A DNA stretch of 64,000 nucleotides from Bradysia coprophila. Lineage: Eukaryota > Arthropoda > Insecta > Diptera > Sciaridae. The notes beneath the pieces are model-generated. The model was not told where the DNA came from and did not search any database. It saw nothing but the letters and a program-made list of their open reading frames with translations. Both the position numbers and the translations under genes were made by a program. The DNA lies in NCBI RefSeq assembly GCF_014529535.1, contig NW_023503416.1, positions 496,001 to 560,000 of the forward strand. The letters run 5' to 3'. Of this stretch, positions 12,273 to 26,400 are shown piece after piece; positions within the stretch are counted from its first letter, which is position 1; each line of letters begins with the position of its first letter.

Positions 12273-12941
12273 GGCGTTAGCTATGTTTGGGTTTAATTAC
12301 TGTGCAAGGATAGAAAAGTGAAATTCGACATGTTTTCTGATTTCGGAATTGTTATGATGGTTTGTAAATTATTACCCGAAAAGTTTGTTTAACAAATAAA
12401 AATGAAAATCTAGAATTTCATTTGTTCAACCAACTTCAAGCAAAGGTGATCATATTCGACAACTGCCAAACAGAGTACTATTTTGAATGAAATAGGTTTT
12501 TTTTCCAGGGTGTTACAGCTGTGTGACACACTGACAAGTTTCAATACACAATTTATTTATTTATTAATTCATCGACTGCTATTTATATTAAGCTTAAATT
12601 ATAAAAGTAAACATTTGAACAATATTATAATCACGACAGATTAACGTAACCCAGGCAAGATCAGTTTATTTTGACGAAGGACCTAAATTTGGTGCACAAC
12701 GCTTACTAACACAAATGCATGAAACGAATTCGTAAACGATTAAAACAAGATTTACGTCCCTACTTTGAATGTATTTTCGTCTTCTGGTTTACTCTATCGT
12801 GATATAATTCAAACCGCATACTGCAATATGCTTAGACAGGGCAAGTCGTGCGAGCGGGAAGCACAACGGAACGAATGCCGGGTTCATACATCCAAACAAT
12901 CAATCTTCAGTAGCACCAAAAACCGGTTAAATATCCTCGTC

Positions 12942-13092
12942 ATTAGGCATGTGCGATAATTATAATGATTATCGATAATTATCGACTTTTTTTATCGATT
13001 AAATTATCGATAACGATATGATTAATCGATTATCGATAATTTCTTTCGATTGATATTATCGATAATTTTGAACGTCTCCCATCCCTACTTAA
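12942..13092. mobile_element. Short TTATCGATAA-rich element (hAT-like MITE or DRE cluster)
   Basis: TTATCGATAA occurs four times (12969-12978, 13004-13013, 13030-13039, 13056-13065), with two further ATCGAT half matches. Its edges, TAGGCATGTGCG on the left and CTCCCATCCCTA on the right, are imperfect inverted repeats. I see no clear target-site duplication. TATCGATA is also the core of the insect DREF/BEAF binding element, so the cluster could have regulatory activity whatever its origin. Confidence 0.55.
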
Positions 13093-16000
13093 AGTGCGAA
13101 GTGTAACGGCAAGTAAGTAAACCCGGCGCATCAATTCTGCCCCAACGAAATTCTTGTGGAATAAATTAAAAAAACAAGTGAGAAAATCAATAGAACATAA
13201 ATATTATGATTAGGCATCCGATGACCGTTTAGCCATAAGCCATAAAGCGAAAATCAAATTTTAAATGAACCATCACAGACAATCGATGCAAATGATTTCG
13301 TATTGGTTATTATGTCTTTACCTAAATGTAAATTTTTTGTGATATAAAAGTAATTGATCTGATCATTTAATTTCACAGAATTGGCTGAACAAACGAACCA
13401 CACAACGATATCACTCACACTTGCTAAACGATCTTTTTTTTTACATTCATTGACAATAATATCTTAATTCAGCTGCTTTAAGACCGGGGAGAATGCATCC
13501 TGCTTCCTGTTATAATTTTATATAGCAATTTACGACTTTTGTTATTATTTCATTACATGTTTTTACGTGGTTTTTATTTCGATTATTTCTTATGTGATGC
13601 TGGCTGGTGGAGTTATATAGCCTAACATTTCGAGTGCGACTGGTAGAACGAATAAAGGAAAGAGAATGTCCAAAGATAACTCGAAAATTCGAAAACAGCA
13701 CTAGCAGACACAACAAATACACAACATTGTTTTTCTTTAATTTTTTTTTTCGTCATTGAATCTTTTATTCCTGAAATTAATTCATTTTAAAGTTAACATA
13801 CAACAATGACTTTCAGTGTAATCGTCTTCTCGGTATTTATTTCAATAAATCTCTTTTTTAAGACACCCAAAAAAAAGAACTAAACCTGCAGCAGAACAAT
13901 TTAATTTCGTTACTTAAACTCTATAAGTCGGAACACCATATCAAATAATGATATTACTTTTGGTGTATAATATCAGTTTACGTTCTCCACTCCGGAATAT
14001 ATATGTTATAATATCTACCTTTTATCTATTCTTATACCTAAAAACATTTCACAAAAAAAAAAAATTATAAATAAACGTTCAATACGCTTCGGACCTATGA
14101 AGATGTGTAGCTGTAACATTTATTATATTTATACATGAAGAGAGGAAACAACGTTGTATTTAGTCATGCTAGGTCATTTTGTAATAATTTCGCCTTTGAT
14201 GTCAGCCGCCATCCAGTGCGCTTAAGGCTACCGCGCATGCGGTATATAGACATTACATTATATGACATTTACATAGAGCCCCGATCTGGAGAGGAGAATA
14301 AAACTTTCTCAAGAAATAATTGAGATATTTAGGAAAATGAACGGTTTGATTTGGATTTTTTTTAAACTTTATTTTTGTTGTTGTTGTTGTTGGTTTTTTT
14401 TTTACTTCGTTCGAAGGTGAATTGTTACATTCAATGTAATCGTTTCGTACACAAGAAAACTCCAATGTGTTTTTGAATATACATTCTGCTCTCTTCCAGG
14501 TAAATAAGATAATATACACAAGGCAGACGCATTGAAAGCAAACGAAACAACAAATTTGTTTGTTTTTTTCTTTATTCCAGTCTCTGGTTCGGTTGGGCAA
14601 TTGGTGAGCCGGCAAAAAAAGAATCCAGTAAAAAAAGATGCGATAAATCAAATTGTTTTAAAAATTTGTGTTGCCGTGAAATTATATTTTCTGTTTGTTC
14701 GATGGAAATATAAGATATACGACCAACCATACTGGTTGGTTATTCAATATTACTTATAAGTCAAGGCTTCAATTTAAAACGTATTAAATTAACATAATAG
14801 TGTTGTTTTGGCGGAATTTTCAGTATGCCAAACGATAAATTTGCGTCTGCATTTTTAGTTGAAGCCAAAAGATGGAATGCTTACAGTAGGAAATAAGTCA
14901 AGTAAATTTTTTCTAAAAAAAAAAACGAATTAACAAAGGAAGAAAGGCTCGACTCGCCAATTTGCTTAACCTTTATTTTCTCCTTTTTTATTTTAATTTT
15001 AATTTTCTGTTGTTCAACTCTTTACAATCAATTTTTCGAATTAAAATTGACGTGGAATTTTCACTTAACGGTGAAAGTAAAATCAAATTCAAAATTGAAA
15101 AGAGAATTAAAGTCTGTGCCACAATTTATAGTCCATTCCACGGCAATGTGCTGAACAATGTATATCGTGGCTGTGTTTTATATCGCATTCTTAGCAGTTC
15201 TAATCATCGACTAAATTATATCATAAATATTTAAAAAGCTCTTAAATAAGAGTAAATAATATGCAAGTTAATAGCGCATGCATTCATGTTAACGTTGAAA
15301 TCATTTTTTGGAATTTCCAACGTTTCTTCTGAAAGAGTCTACCTGTAGTCGTTTCGTTTGGATTATTTCCATGATTGAGATAATTATCTTCAATTACCAA
15401 CTTGTATCAGCTCCGTTGGTAGTCGCCTGTAATGTCTAAATATTTGAAAAAGTAATAACAACATCGAACGCGAGATAAGACCCCAGACATTGAAAGTTAT
15501 TGCAAATGATGAAGAAGACAATTTTAATCTTAGAAATTATACACCGTAAGAAGTGCCATGCAATAGGTAGAAACGAATGGTAATTGCTCCATAATTCCTT
15601 TACAGATTTTGCTTAATAGACATTTCAATATCCAATATCCGCAGTAATTTAATGTTGTCAATAGGTAGCAAAATCAGAGTGCAGTTCATTTAGAATATGT
15701 TGCTGATGCTGTATGCGTTTGAATGGTAAGACGCGAATAACGTTTCCATACTTTACACGTATTCAAATAAAGAGGAAACGAACAATATTAATTTGTAACA
15801 TCCGATTTAGCATTTAACAATCTCAGCTACAAACTCTGATGCCTTACCGACAAAGACTGAAGTTTTTTTTTACGATGAATGATATGTAATTGAAGTTTCC
15901 CACAATCCTCACACTGGTCGATTGACTTATAAATCAAAGAATTTTAAAAGAAAAAAACCTATCGGCTTCCCTTTGTCAATTTCTAGTAAATTATACGATT

Positions 16001-19000
16001 CACGAACATACCAACAATTTCGCAAAACTTGTACCAATACCTGAGTTCTATTCACGCAACACACATATTCTACCTAACACATTGGTTAATTGATTTTTGT
16101 TGGAATAACACAAAAAAAAAGTCAAAAGAAGAAGATGATAGTTTCGGTAAAAAAAAATCTTTCCTTAAACCAACATAATCCAACTATAAAACGTTTTGTG
16201 CGAGACTACACGCATAAAATATCAATTCGATGAGGTCATAAAGAGCCCTAATTTATTGTAGAGACGAAGTATTGAAAACAACTTAAAGAATTCTTGTCAT
16301 ATTATGGGTACCTTGAACGTATATTATAACCATTTTCTGCTTATTGAATTATCAACGTAAATGGCCGGCAACATTAACTTGCCGACTAAGACATATTTAA
16401 CAAAAATAATTTCGAGTCCTTTTCATGGTGGTAAAAGAGACTGATTTTTTGATTTCTCACTTAATGTCTCGTCCAAAACGGTATGGGTAGTCTTGTGTGG
16501 ATCGTAGGTGAAGTAGAATATGCACTTTCCGCGCATTGGCTGTTGCTATAAAGGCAAGTCACTTTACATTCATAAACTGTGACGAATAACGACTGGAATA
16601 GCTCTATCATTGTCATGTCATTGCATAATAATTCGTCTTCAATTACAGCAAACTTATATGCAATTTATTTCATTAATAAAACATTTCTTTTAGCATTTAT
16701 ATTTACCTACAGGTTTTATTTGATGTAAAAAAAATGCAGTCCGGGTGGCTTTTACGGGTAACACCCACGTAATTTTGATGAGAATGGCGCAGAATGCATA
16801 ATAGATTCATGTTGGACTTTGAAAAACAAATATGGTAAGGAATCAATCGAGTTGCTGGGACTGTGTAAACTGTTTGTTATGGTTGTTATGTGATGCGCTC
16901 CAAAAATGCGAAGAGAATAACGCCCTTCTAGTCATTGTAAAGTTATATAACTTGAAGTTCGAAATATGTTTTTTTGTTTTTACCGCCTAAAGAATTAACC
17001 TTTCACAGACAGCAGGCTTTATTAGTATAATGATCGAGTTTATTACTTCTTTTGATCTAAATGTTTGCAGCACATTGAAGCACAAGTTATTTACATGACA
17101 AGGGATAAAAAGTTGACAAGTGGAGTTTTCCTCTGAAGTTTGTTGATCTGAGGCGATCCGAGTTTTGTAGTGAATTTAACATCGTTATCCTTTAATGAAA
17201 CATTTGAATAGAAGTTTTGTTGGCCCATTTTCTGAATTTATATTTTGGAGAGGGGCTTCAATCTAAAAATTTTAATAAACTTTCAGATCGTACAAAAATT
17301 GAAAAAAAAAAAAAATCGTCGGTAAACTCAACAATACAAAATGGAACGTTTTAATTTCAAATCAAAGATTTTATCACTATTGGTCCGAAAATTGAAACGA
17401 AAAAATTCTGGAAGATCGCAACCTTGGCTATTCATATTTTTACGTTAAATTTATGTTTATAATTGTCTTTTACATTTTTCCTGTTGATTATACGTTGAAC
17501 TGACCTTCAACAAAATACTTAAATTACTTACCAGCTGATGATTTCGATTGTTTACCTTTCTCGCTTTCTCACCATTCGCCTGGTGTAAAGTAACTGCAAC
17601 ATGAAACAAACTATATAATCCCCTTTAGTGGGATATTGGTCATTTGTAATCACATTATCGGCCGTCAGGTAGCCAGCCCGACCCTGTATGTACTTCTAAA
17701 TTAAGACGAAAGCAAGAAACGTTTTTTGTGTACCAGTCCATGTTTTTCTTGCTCTTAAAAAAAATTTAAAACATCTAGTTGAAACGATACTGCTGAATTT
17801 TAAGATCAATAGCTACTTAAAAGCCCTTGTGGCGTTGATTGAAGAAAATTTGTAAAATGCTTTTCGTTTATACAAAAAAAAAATATATCAAAAAGCTCTT
17901 CAGGAATCGCCCATAGTGCCAGTCCGGGTCCGATCACATTTAAGCGCTCGCCATCTGTGAAAGGGGTTCTAATAAATGAAATGCATTTTGGTTATTTGTC
18001 TGTATTTTCCTCTTCTTTATTTTAATTCCATCGTTATAGCAAATAGATAATTTACAAAAAAATATTCCAATTTTAATTAATTTTATTTATTTAAAATAAT
18101 AATAAAAACAGTCTTTCGTTAGCGCAAACACTCACCATCCTGACAAAAAATGATAAAAAAAATAATAATTTACCGTTAAGTGAAACAACACAATTAAAAA
18201 AAAAACTTAATCAGGAATTACACAAGAGAAAAAAATAATAATATTAAATAAAAGGAAGAAATTTCTCATTTCAGTTTAAATTAAATGTTTTTTTAGTATA
18301 AATTAAAATACAAAATAATATTTGTGAAAAGTTTATGCGTAAAACAAATAGTTGCTTTTAATGTATTATACAATTAATATGCGTAAAGAGAAATTAAATT
18401 ATACCAAGAATTCTTATGATAATAGGTATTCTTTAAGCGATTTATATAATAAGAAAAAACATTTTGCAATTTTTACATAAATTTTGGAATTTGTTATTCA
18501 ATTACTAAAAACGAGAGACATTACGCTAGGTAACTTTGGACAATAAATTAAATGAAAAACAAAATGTGAAAATTAAGTAGAATTTCAGACCAATTTTGAG
18601 CACAGAATAGTATGGTAACCTACTTTCGTTCTTTTCTACACTTTTCTCCTTCGTTCATACATGTAACTCTGCGCTTCCTAAATAAAATGTTTCAAATTTT
18701 GTTATTGTTTTAAGTAATGCATCGAACTCAATTTCGATTCAAGTCAACATATCATTCCAACATTTTTATTCTTCTTCTATTAATAGCAGTAGAACACACG
18801 AATTAAGCAGATTTTTTTTACTTTAACAAGAGTTAATTAATTTTACATGATTGTGAATACCTGAGTACAAAAACTATATCATTCAAAACGAAACAAAAAA
18901 AAAACAGTTCTATATACCGTGATATAGGTATCTGTGGGTGGATGCTAACTAATACAATAAAAATTGTCATCTCATTCATTCGAAAGCTAAATTGATTCGT

Positions 19001-20407
19001 ATAATTTATGTAATTTAGTAACCGTCAGTCCGTCGTATATGTACACATTTTATTGTCACTAACGATTTTATAGTAAAGCCTTTTCGTTTGGCGCCCAGTG
19101 CAGGCCTCCCACGCTTTAAAAATCCTCCTATTATAGGAATTTTAGACTTAAGTTTTAGCAGAATTTTAGGATTGTTCATTCGCTGGGAAGAATTTATATA
19201 TTTGATAACAAACTTTTATGTTTCATCGTAGAAATAGCTCTATGGATGTGGTAGTCCACTATTTTTGTGATAAATTCATCACTGAATGAATGTTGATAAG
19301 CCCCAATTTATTTTGTTACTCTATTTCTCATGAAATCTTCTGATTTCCAAAGTGCAAAGTATTGTCTTGATTTTACAGGATCCAGAAAAATTTGAGTCAC
19401 CCAAAGTTACCAAAAGGCGCTAAGTTCGATTTTGTACATTTGGCTCTTCCTACACCAAATTTACGTTTTTTTCTTTGATTCGGTGAAAGTTGTATTTCTG
19501 AGGATGCATAGCATACAAAAAGGTAAAAATATTTGGATTGTCCGGTTTTGAGATGGAGTCAAAGTTAAAGATTAAATGTGACTAAAAGTATGTGATTGTG
19601 ATAGCTAATTTGAAAGGTGATTTCCAACGAAATTTAGGTCACGAAAGTTTTCCAAAAATTTTCACAATTTGACTGAGCTACCGCCACTGTACTGACCGAA
19701 AATGATTGGAACTAAATAAAAAGCAGTTGATTTATTGGAGTGTAATGAGATTTTCGAATTTTCTCAATTTAGGAATTTTTGGAGCTTTTTGAAATTTTAG
19801 AAGGTGTGGGAGGCCTGCCGATGTAATATTTTTTCCTTTTTTTGTTATTTTTGCGAGATTTTTATTTTTATTTTAAATTTTCTTAGTGGAAAACTAAAAG
19901 AAAATTTTACCAATCCATCTGCGAAATATGTTCCACAAACAAACCACAAAAATACTATCTGGTTGTGTGAGAAGTTTTATTATTTTTACAAAATTAATGA
20001 TCCTAATGCTTTGAATATGTACACAAAATTTATTAAATATATTTTTAGGGGCATGAGCACATCTTAATCTCAATACGTTTTATTTTCTTTTCTCGTAATC
20101 TTTAGAGTTTAAATTAAAATATTTAAAAAACAAACCATAAGTAACACGTTACACTATAATCTAATAGTTGTTCATCATTTAATTTTAATATGAAAATATC
20201 ATCACTCACAAATTCACTCACTCACGACACGAAACACAAAAAAAATACCTAACTCTCAATCAACGTACACCCACCAAAATGCATAAAAAAATTTGTTGAA
20301 TAAATTAAATTGTTTTTCCATCCTTTTTGCTACTTACGAACTAAAGAGAAAATTTAAATAATTCATTGACCTACTTACATTTAAATGAAACGTTTTAGCT
20401 ACGTACG
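13093..20407. other. Gene-free AT-rich stretch downstream of ptc
   Basis: About 7.3 kb with no open frame that looks coding. The part nearest 20407 should contain the ptc 3' UTR, because ptc is transcribed right to left and stops at 20408. A TGGGTAGTC sequence at 16484-16492 is one base off the Ci/Gli core. The frames at 14253-14759, 14962-15234 and 19804-20067 are AT-rich, unrecognised and overlap nothing conserved. Confidence 0.5.
20079..20084 (-). terminator. Candidate ptc poly(A) signal
   Basis: AATAAA on the minus strand about 325 bp beyond the ptc stop codon. AT-rich sequence makes chance matches common, so this is one candidate only. Confidence 0.3.
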
Positions 20408-23400
20408 CTAGCTGTGATAGCTTCTCGATCGTCCGGACGGTGTGACCAATTCCACTTTGATGTTTGCCGTCGCCGTCACCTTGGTATTTTGATCAGTACC
20501 GTTGTGTGTCGTCTCCACCGTCACTTCCGGTTGCACAACTATACTTTTCAGCTCCGAATGATTGGTGTCATTACCACCACCGGCCGTCGATATGGACGAC
20601 GATGAACTTTTCCACGATTGCGGCTCTTCGGTGATGGTTGTCAGGGACGGTTCGTTGTTGATGTTGACATGTTTGTGATGATGATGCGGTTTGTTGCATG
20701 GTGCCAGTCGAGATGAGGAACGACTGTTCAGCACAACCGTTTTGTTTGTTCGTTTGGATCGTTGTGCTGGCGGTGATGGTGTTGAAATGCGATCTGAATG
20801 TTCTAGTGGTATTAATTCGGCGGCAGGACCGATCAGGCTCAGAAGAATGGGGAAGAAGAACAATCCATTGATGACGCCTATTATTGTGACTGCGAACAGC
20901 AGCCAGAAGAAGTGGCGAACAATGAATTCGAATGGTGAGGTGTATAACATTACGACGGCCAGAATCGATGTCAGAGTACCGTGAATGACTGGAGGAAGTG
21001 CACTTTGCAAAGCTAGACGAGTCCGTCGTTCCCGGCTGCCGACTGAAGTGACAAAACCCTGTGAATTAAAAAGAAAATATGGAATGAGATACACGAACGA
21101 AGACCTAGGTTTTGCTTCGAGGAAACTTACCAAAGATACGTGAACGGTGAAGCATACTGAAAATCCTACGCTTAGCACCAATATGACAGCGGGAATAGCC
21201 GACAACTTAATACCCAACAAAATCATAACAGCTAAAAGTTGTATGAGTGTTGCCAAGGCGTTGAACACGATCAATAGCGCGGCCCACACGGATAACAGTA
21301 ACACTCCAACCAGAAACATTGCAGCGACATTGGCACACATTAGGATCAATGCTAATGATACTCGAAGATTCATGTATTGTTCCCAAAATATGAACGGGAT
21401 ACCAGATGGATAATTCGGAAGGCCTCTGATCTCGTACTTCTCGCACAGGTCTCGAATGGTGCTGATCAATGTTTTGATTTCATTGGTGTTGATTAGTCCG
21501 TGTAGATAGAAAGGTAACTGTGTGTAGACTAACGGAAGACTTTTCGGAATTTTCAATTCGTAGTCACTGGGTGAATGGAACCATTGTCTGGGTTCGGGAC
21601 GAAGTTTGCCCTGAGGAAAAACAGAAAGAAAATTATTTTACTGATCGAAAGCTTGTTGGTTGTTGATGTGACATACCTGCGATGCACTGTATGAGAATAC
21701 ATCGTTAGAAGCCCATGCGGACAAATAATTGTAGAAAGCTTTCGGATTGATGATTCCATCGGCGTCAACCAAACGACCTTGCAGTACTAAACTCTTATCA
21801 ATGGGATTGTCAACATGTCCGGTTTGAACCAATAATTTGTAGGCTAAAATGGCATCGGTGCTGGCATTATTGTACCATCTCTCTTGGGTTATTCTTCCCT
21901 CCACCCAGTCGCGATCGAAAGTCTTTTGCAAATTGATGAGCCAGTCACGAAACATGCTTAACCAGAACTCTGGTAATCCACCGTTGTCGTTTTTGATCAC
22001 ATGCGGAACACGGACGAACGCTTCATGGTATTCGTATAAGAGTTTTTGGTTCGTTGGATATTCAAAGTCGCCTTGGGTAACGGCAAACATATTGTAGAAT
22101 CCGAATAAATCACTTTGTGCATTTAGGAACTTGTGTTCATTTGTGTCTTTAGGAACTATATCGTACAGATCGAGGCCGTCCTGTAGCTTTACCGCATGGA
22201 ATAAACAAAATCCAAGAACTATGCAGTAGAGTAGCATACCGAAGAACTTTGCCGTGCTTGTTACCAGAAACGGTGCATAGTATTTGTAAGCGAATTGGGA
22301 CAGCGAAAATGTTGAGCAATTTTTTTCGGCGTAGGTTAAAAGTCCTTGCTCTTGCGAACTGATCGTACATCCATTTGAGTTGACCGGCTTTGTTTTCCAC
22401 GGTGGTAGGCAACAGCAAAATATATCAGCTCTGCCGGATTGACGACGACGAAGATCTAATGAAATCATGGCGGGAAAAACTAGTAGGGCTGCTGCCAAGT
22501 TGAAGCAAATGACAATAGCAGCTTGAAGGCAGAACACTTTTAAAGCTGGCACAGGAATCAGAACAGCAGCAAAAAACGAAACGATTGTTGTAGCAGCAGT
22601 AAACAGGACGGTCGGTCCAGCTTTCTTTAAGATGTCCTTGGTCTGTTCACCGTCATTACTTTCGGCATAAGCATGAGTTAATGTGAATATATGTCCGACA
22701 CCAAGACCAAGAGCCAGAAATGGTACCACTTGAAAAGTAGCTGCATTGAAAGGAATCCCTAATAGAGCACACAATCCCAGACCAGCAGCGGTTGACATTC
22801 CAATTAGTAGCACCCCAGCAATTCCTACTGCACTTTGACTTTTAACAGGATCCTTCCAACGAATCAACGTAATAGCCGAGTAGATTATGGTTGCCGCAAT
22901 TGCAATACCAAGACTCATAGGACTTGGATTCGAATACTTCGCCAGAATGTCATCCAGCGTAGCCGATGAAAATGCGAACACATCGAAAGAAGTGGTGATG
23001 CTCTCTGATTTCATGATTTTCGTTACCTGCAACAGAATGAACAAAATTCATTTCGTTAACGAGATTCGGTTCATCGACGATCTAGAGAAAAATCAATTGA
23101 TTTCAGTTGGACATGGAAGACTCACCTCGTTAGAAAATTTCTTTTGCCATGAGTTCAGCACTTGAGCCGCCTTTTCAGGTGTCCATCCGATGTGATGGAC
23201 TTTGTAATGACCGTTCCAGAACTCGTACATTTCTCGTTCAGTCATCAATTGTATAACCGTTTGTAGAGCCTTTGCCTTCTTTAAATGGCCAGTGCGATTT
23301 CGTTCTGCCCCACCAACAATCAATTCTTCCGGCCAATGCATGTACTTTGCGGCGTAACTGTAGCAGCCTCCCGTTAACTCGGCACCAACGTCAGGTACCT

Positions 23401-26400
23401 ACAGTTAAGTAAAACATTCAGTAATGAAGAACAAGAAAATTGGAAACAAAGAAAAACGTGAAAATGAACAAAAATAAATCAAGGAAATTCTACCTTCAAC
23501 GACTGCTTATTCGGTGCAGTTTCTGGACACAACGGATCTTTTGGATCTAAACAGGGTTTCTCTGTGTAACCGGTTGAAATTCCCGCACGCTTCATGTACT
23601 GTTGAATGGTGTCGAATGGAAATTGATAGTGCAACGATTTCATGTCGGTCAGCATACTTTGTGGATTCAACGACGTCCATTGAACTTTACCGACAAATCC
23701 TCTGTAACAATTGACATTCTTGTTCTTTTAACAATTCGAAACCATTTTTGTTGCAAAGAACTTACGGTATGTGTGCCGGATATTCCGGACCCAAGAGTTT
23801 GCTTCCCTCCCAAAAGCAATCCAAAGGCGTCACAATCGAACATGGTATGATATTTTCAAAGATTTGTTCAATGTAATGGGCATCGAACAACGGTATCGTC
23901 GGAACGTTACACATATCTCGAAGACTCCATGTTATATCAAACATTTGCACTGTCACTGCCGTAGCCTGCCTCAATACCTCTAAATGCGTTAAGAGTGCCT
24001 GCGAATGCAGCACAGAGGCATCCGGATCTTTAGGCGTTTGAATGAGTAATTGATGTGTCGTCGACTCCATTTCGCCTAAACTCTTCTGCGTATAAAGTAG
24101 TTCCTGTTCTAGTCGTCCTCCTTCTGAGAATTTTCAATTGAACTTTAAAATTCTGTATCTGTGCGATGCAATTTATAGTCTGTGTCAATTACCTTGTATC
24201 CATAGCTGGTGCACTTTTGAATGTATTGTTGCACTTTTTAAACCTACACAGAACGTGCTTAAGACTAATATTGCTACAAATAATACTTTGCCCGCATGTT
24301 TCTGTACGGAAAATCCTAGTGTCTGGAGGTGTGATTGAAATATTGATCGCATATATATGGCAGATCGTCGTCCACGGGCCTTACCCTGTTTTAGAAAAGA
24401 GAACAAACAAAAAAACAAAATTTAACATTATGCTACATATATGTGAGTGGTGTGCTATATATTATAAATACTTAAGTGCAACGGAAATTGCATTCAACGG
24501 AGAGAAGGGACCGACAGACAAATAAATTCAATTTTATTACTCAACCGATTCATACAACAGTTTCAATTGTAATCATGAAATGAAAATAGGTTTCGATTGT
24601 GAAATTGACCGATTATTTATTTGCCACACACAAAATAATTGTATCGTGAATATTGTTTCGATTCGACGAAACTACACAGAAAATAATGAACTGCTTATTT
24701 TATCTACTTGGAAAAGTAACCAGTGGCGTAACTAAATCCCAAGAAAAATGCATAAGAAAACAAAGGAAAAATAGCTAAGGTCTGCTAAGGTAAATTTTTG
24801 TTATTTTCTATTTGGAAAGCGGTTTTTATTGTACCATTCGAAATTAATGTGTGTCAATAAACCTTTGATAAATGGCAAAATTCGTACTTGTGTAACGACT
24901 AAAAATTGAGACACATTGTCCATATTGTTGCTGGAGTACTTTTTCTGAATCGTTAACATCGAAAACGTTAATTCAAATAGTTTTATTATAACGAATCAAA
25001 ACAACATTTTCAACTTTATTTACGTTTACTGTGTGTTCTTACTGTTTCATAGCTGTAGGTAAAGTTTATACAAATCAAAATATGCCTTCACCTAACTTAT
25101 ACGTCCACAATGGTATGTTTTCTCGATTCCATCGCAAAGAAAACGTTTTTTCTTTGCCTACATGCTATACGTACCAAAAAAAAGAAGAAAGAATACGATT
25201 TGTTGTTGTATATCCACAATATACACCTCTATACTATGTTTATTCGATGCTAAAGAACCAAAGTGAACGAACGACAGCTGTTTCAATTTTGCTGTTGAAT
25301 AATATTACATTTTAACGATTCAACGTGGATTTTTTTTCTTCTTCGTTTACTTTGCTTGTTATTTTTTTCCGTGCCGTTCTTACATTTATTATGTTCTGGA
25401 GACTCTCTACTGGGATAGTCCGAATAAGATGTCTCAATTAGAACTACCGCAAATTGAGATATTATCGACCCGATTTGGATTGGTATAAATTTCCTGTTTT
25501 GATTTCATAAGAATGAAGAGTGAGCAATAATCTCCGGTAATTCTTTTCTTCTTTTTTTTTCGTATTTCGTGCCGTAAAAAATAAAATCATAAGAACAACA
25601 ATAATGAAGATGTTAACAGAGAAAAGCAAAAATTTATAATTCTATAGTTTATTGTTAGTTAGGTAATTTTGTTGATTTTTTTTTTCGATGTTAAATTATG
25701 TTCGCGGGCATAAAATGGAATATTTTTTTTACATTTACATTTTCTTCAATAATATTATAACTTTATCAACTGGTATCTGTGTGGCATTTTTATTCATCGC
25801 TCTGCGATATAGATATTTTGTTGATGAATAATAACAACAACATTTTGAAGAAATATTGAACGCTAGTTTTATCAACAGAGAGAAAACTTTCATATCAAAT
25901 CTATTAATTCTTTTGATATCAAAGAGTATCGTCGTAAATTTTTATGTTCCAAAAATTCCATATATTAGACGATTAGGCCATCAAAATGCTTTTTATAAGG
26001 TCATAAAATGATGACTACAATAAAAATGTTTTTGTATCGAATTTACACACAGAGGAGAAAAAAAATCGGATTTTTAACGATTCTAATCTGATGATGGGGG
26101 AATTAGGATTTTAATGGCGTTAAAACGAAACAAAAAGAACATGCGACTCGGATCTTTTCAGTTTTTCGACACAATGGAAGATGTTGATTAAAAAATTATG
26201 AATTTAATTCCATTGATGGACTCGCAAAAAAATGACCGTATAAATGACACATTATTTCCGTTTTCTATTTTTGCGACAGTAACGGGGAGTGACTATGTAA
26301 AGAATATGTTCAAATAGGATGTCGTTTGATGTCTTTTATCAATTTAATTTAAATGAACATAATTTTGGCAGATTATCTGCCATTGGGTGGTGTCATTTAT

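Noticed and set aside
21059-21130. Continuous ptc reading frame through this stretch
   Set aside because: GTAAGT and a TTCACAG acceptor bracket it, and removing it restores SLGFVTSVG as in fly Patched, so it is an intron read through by chance.
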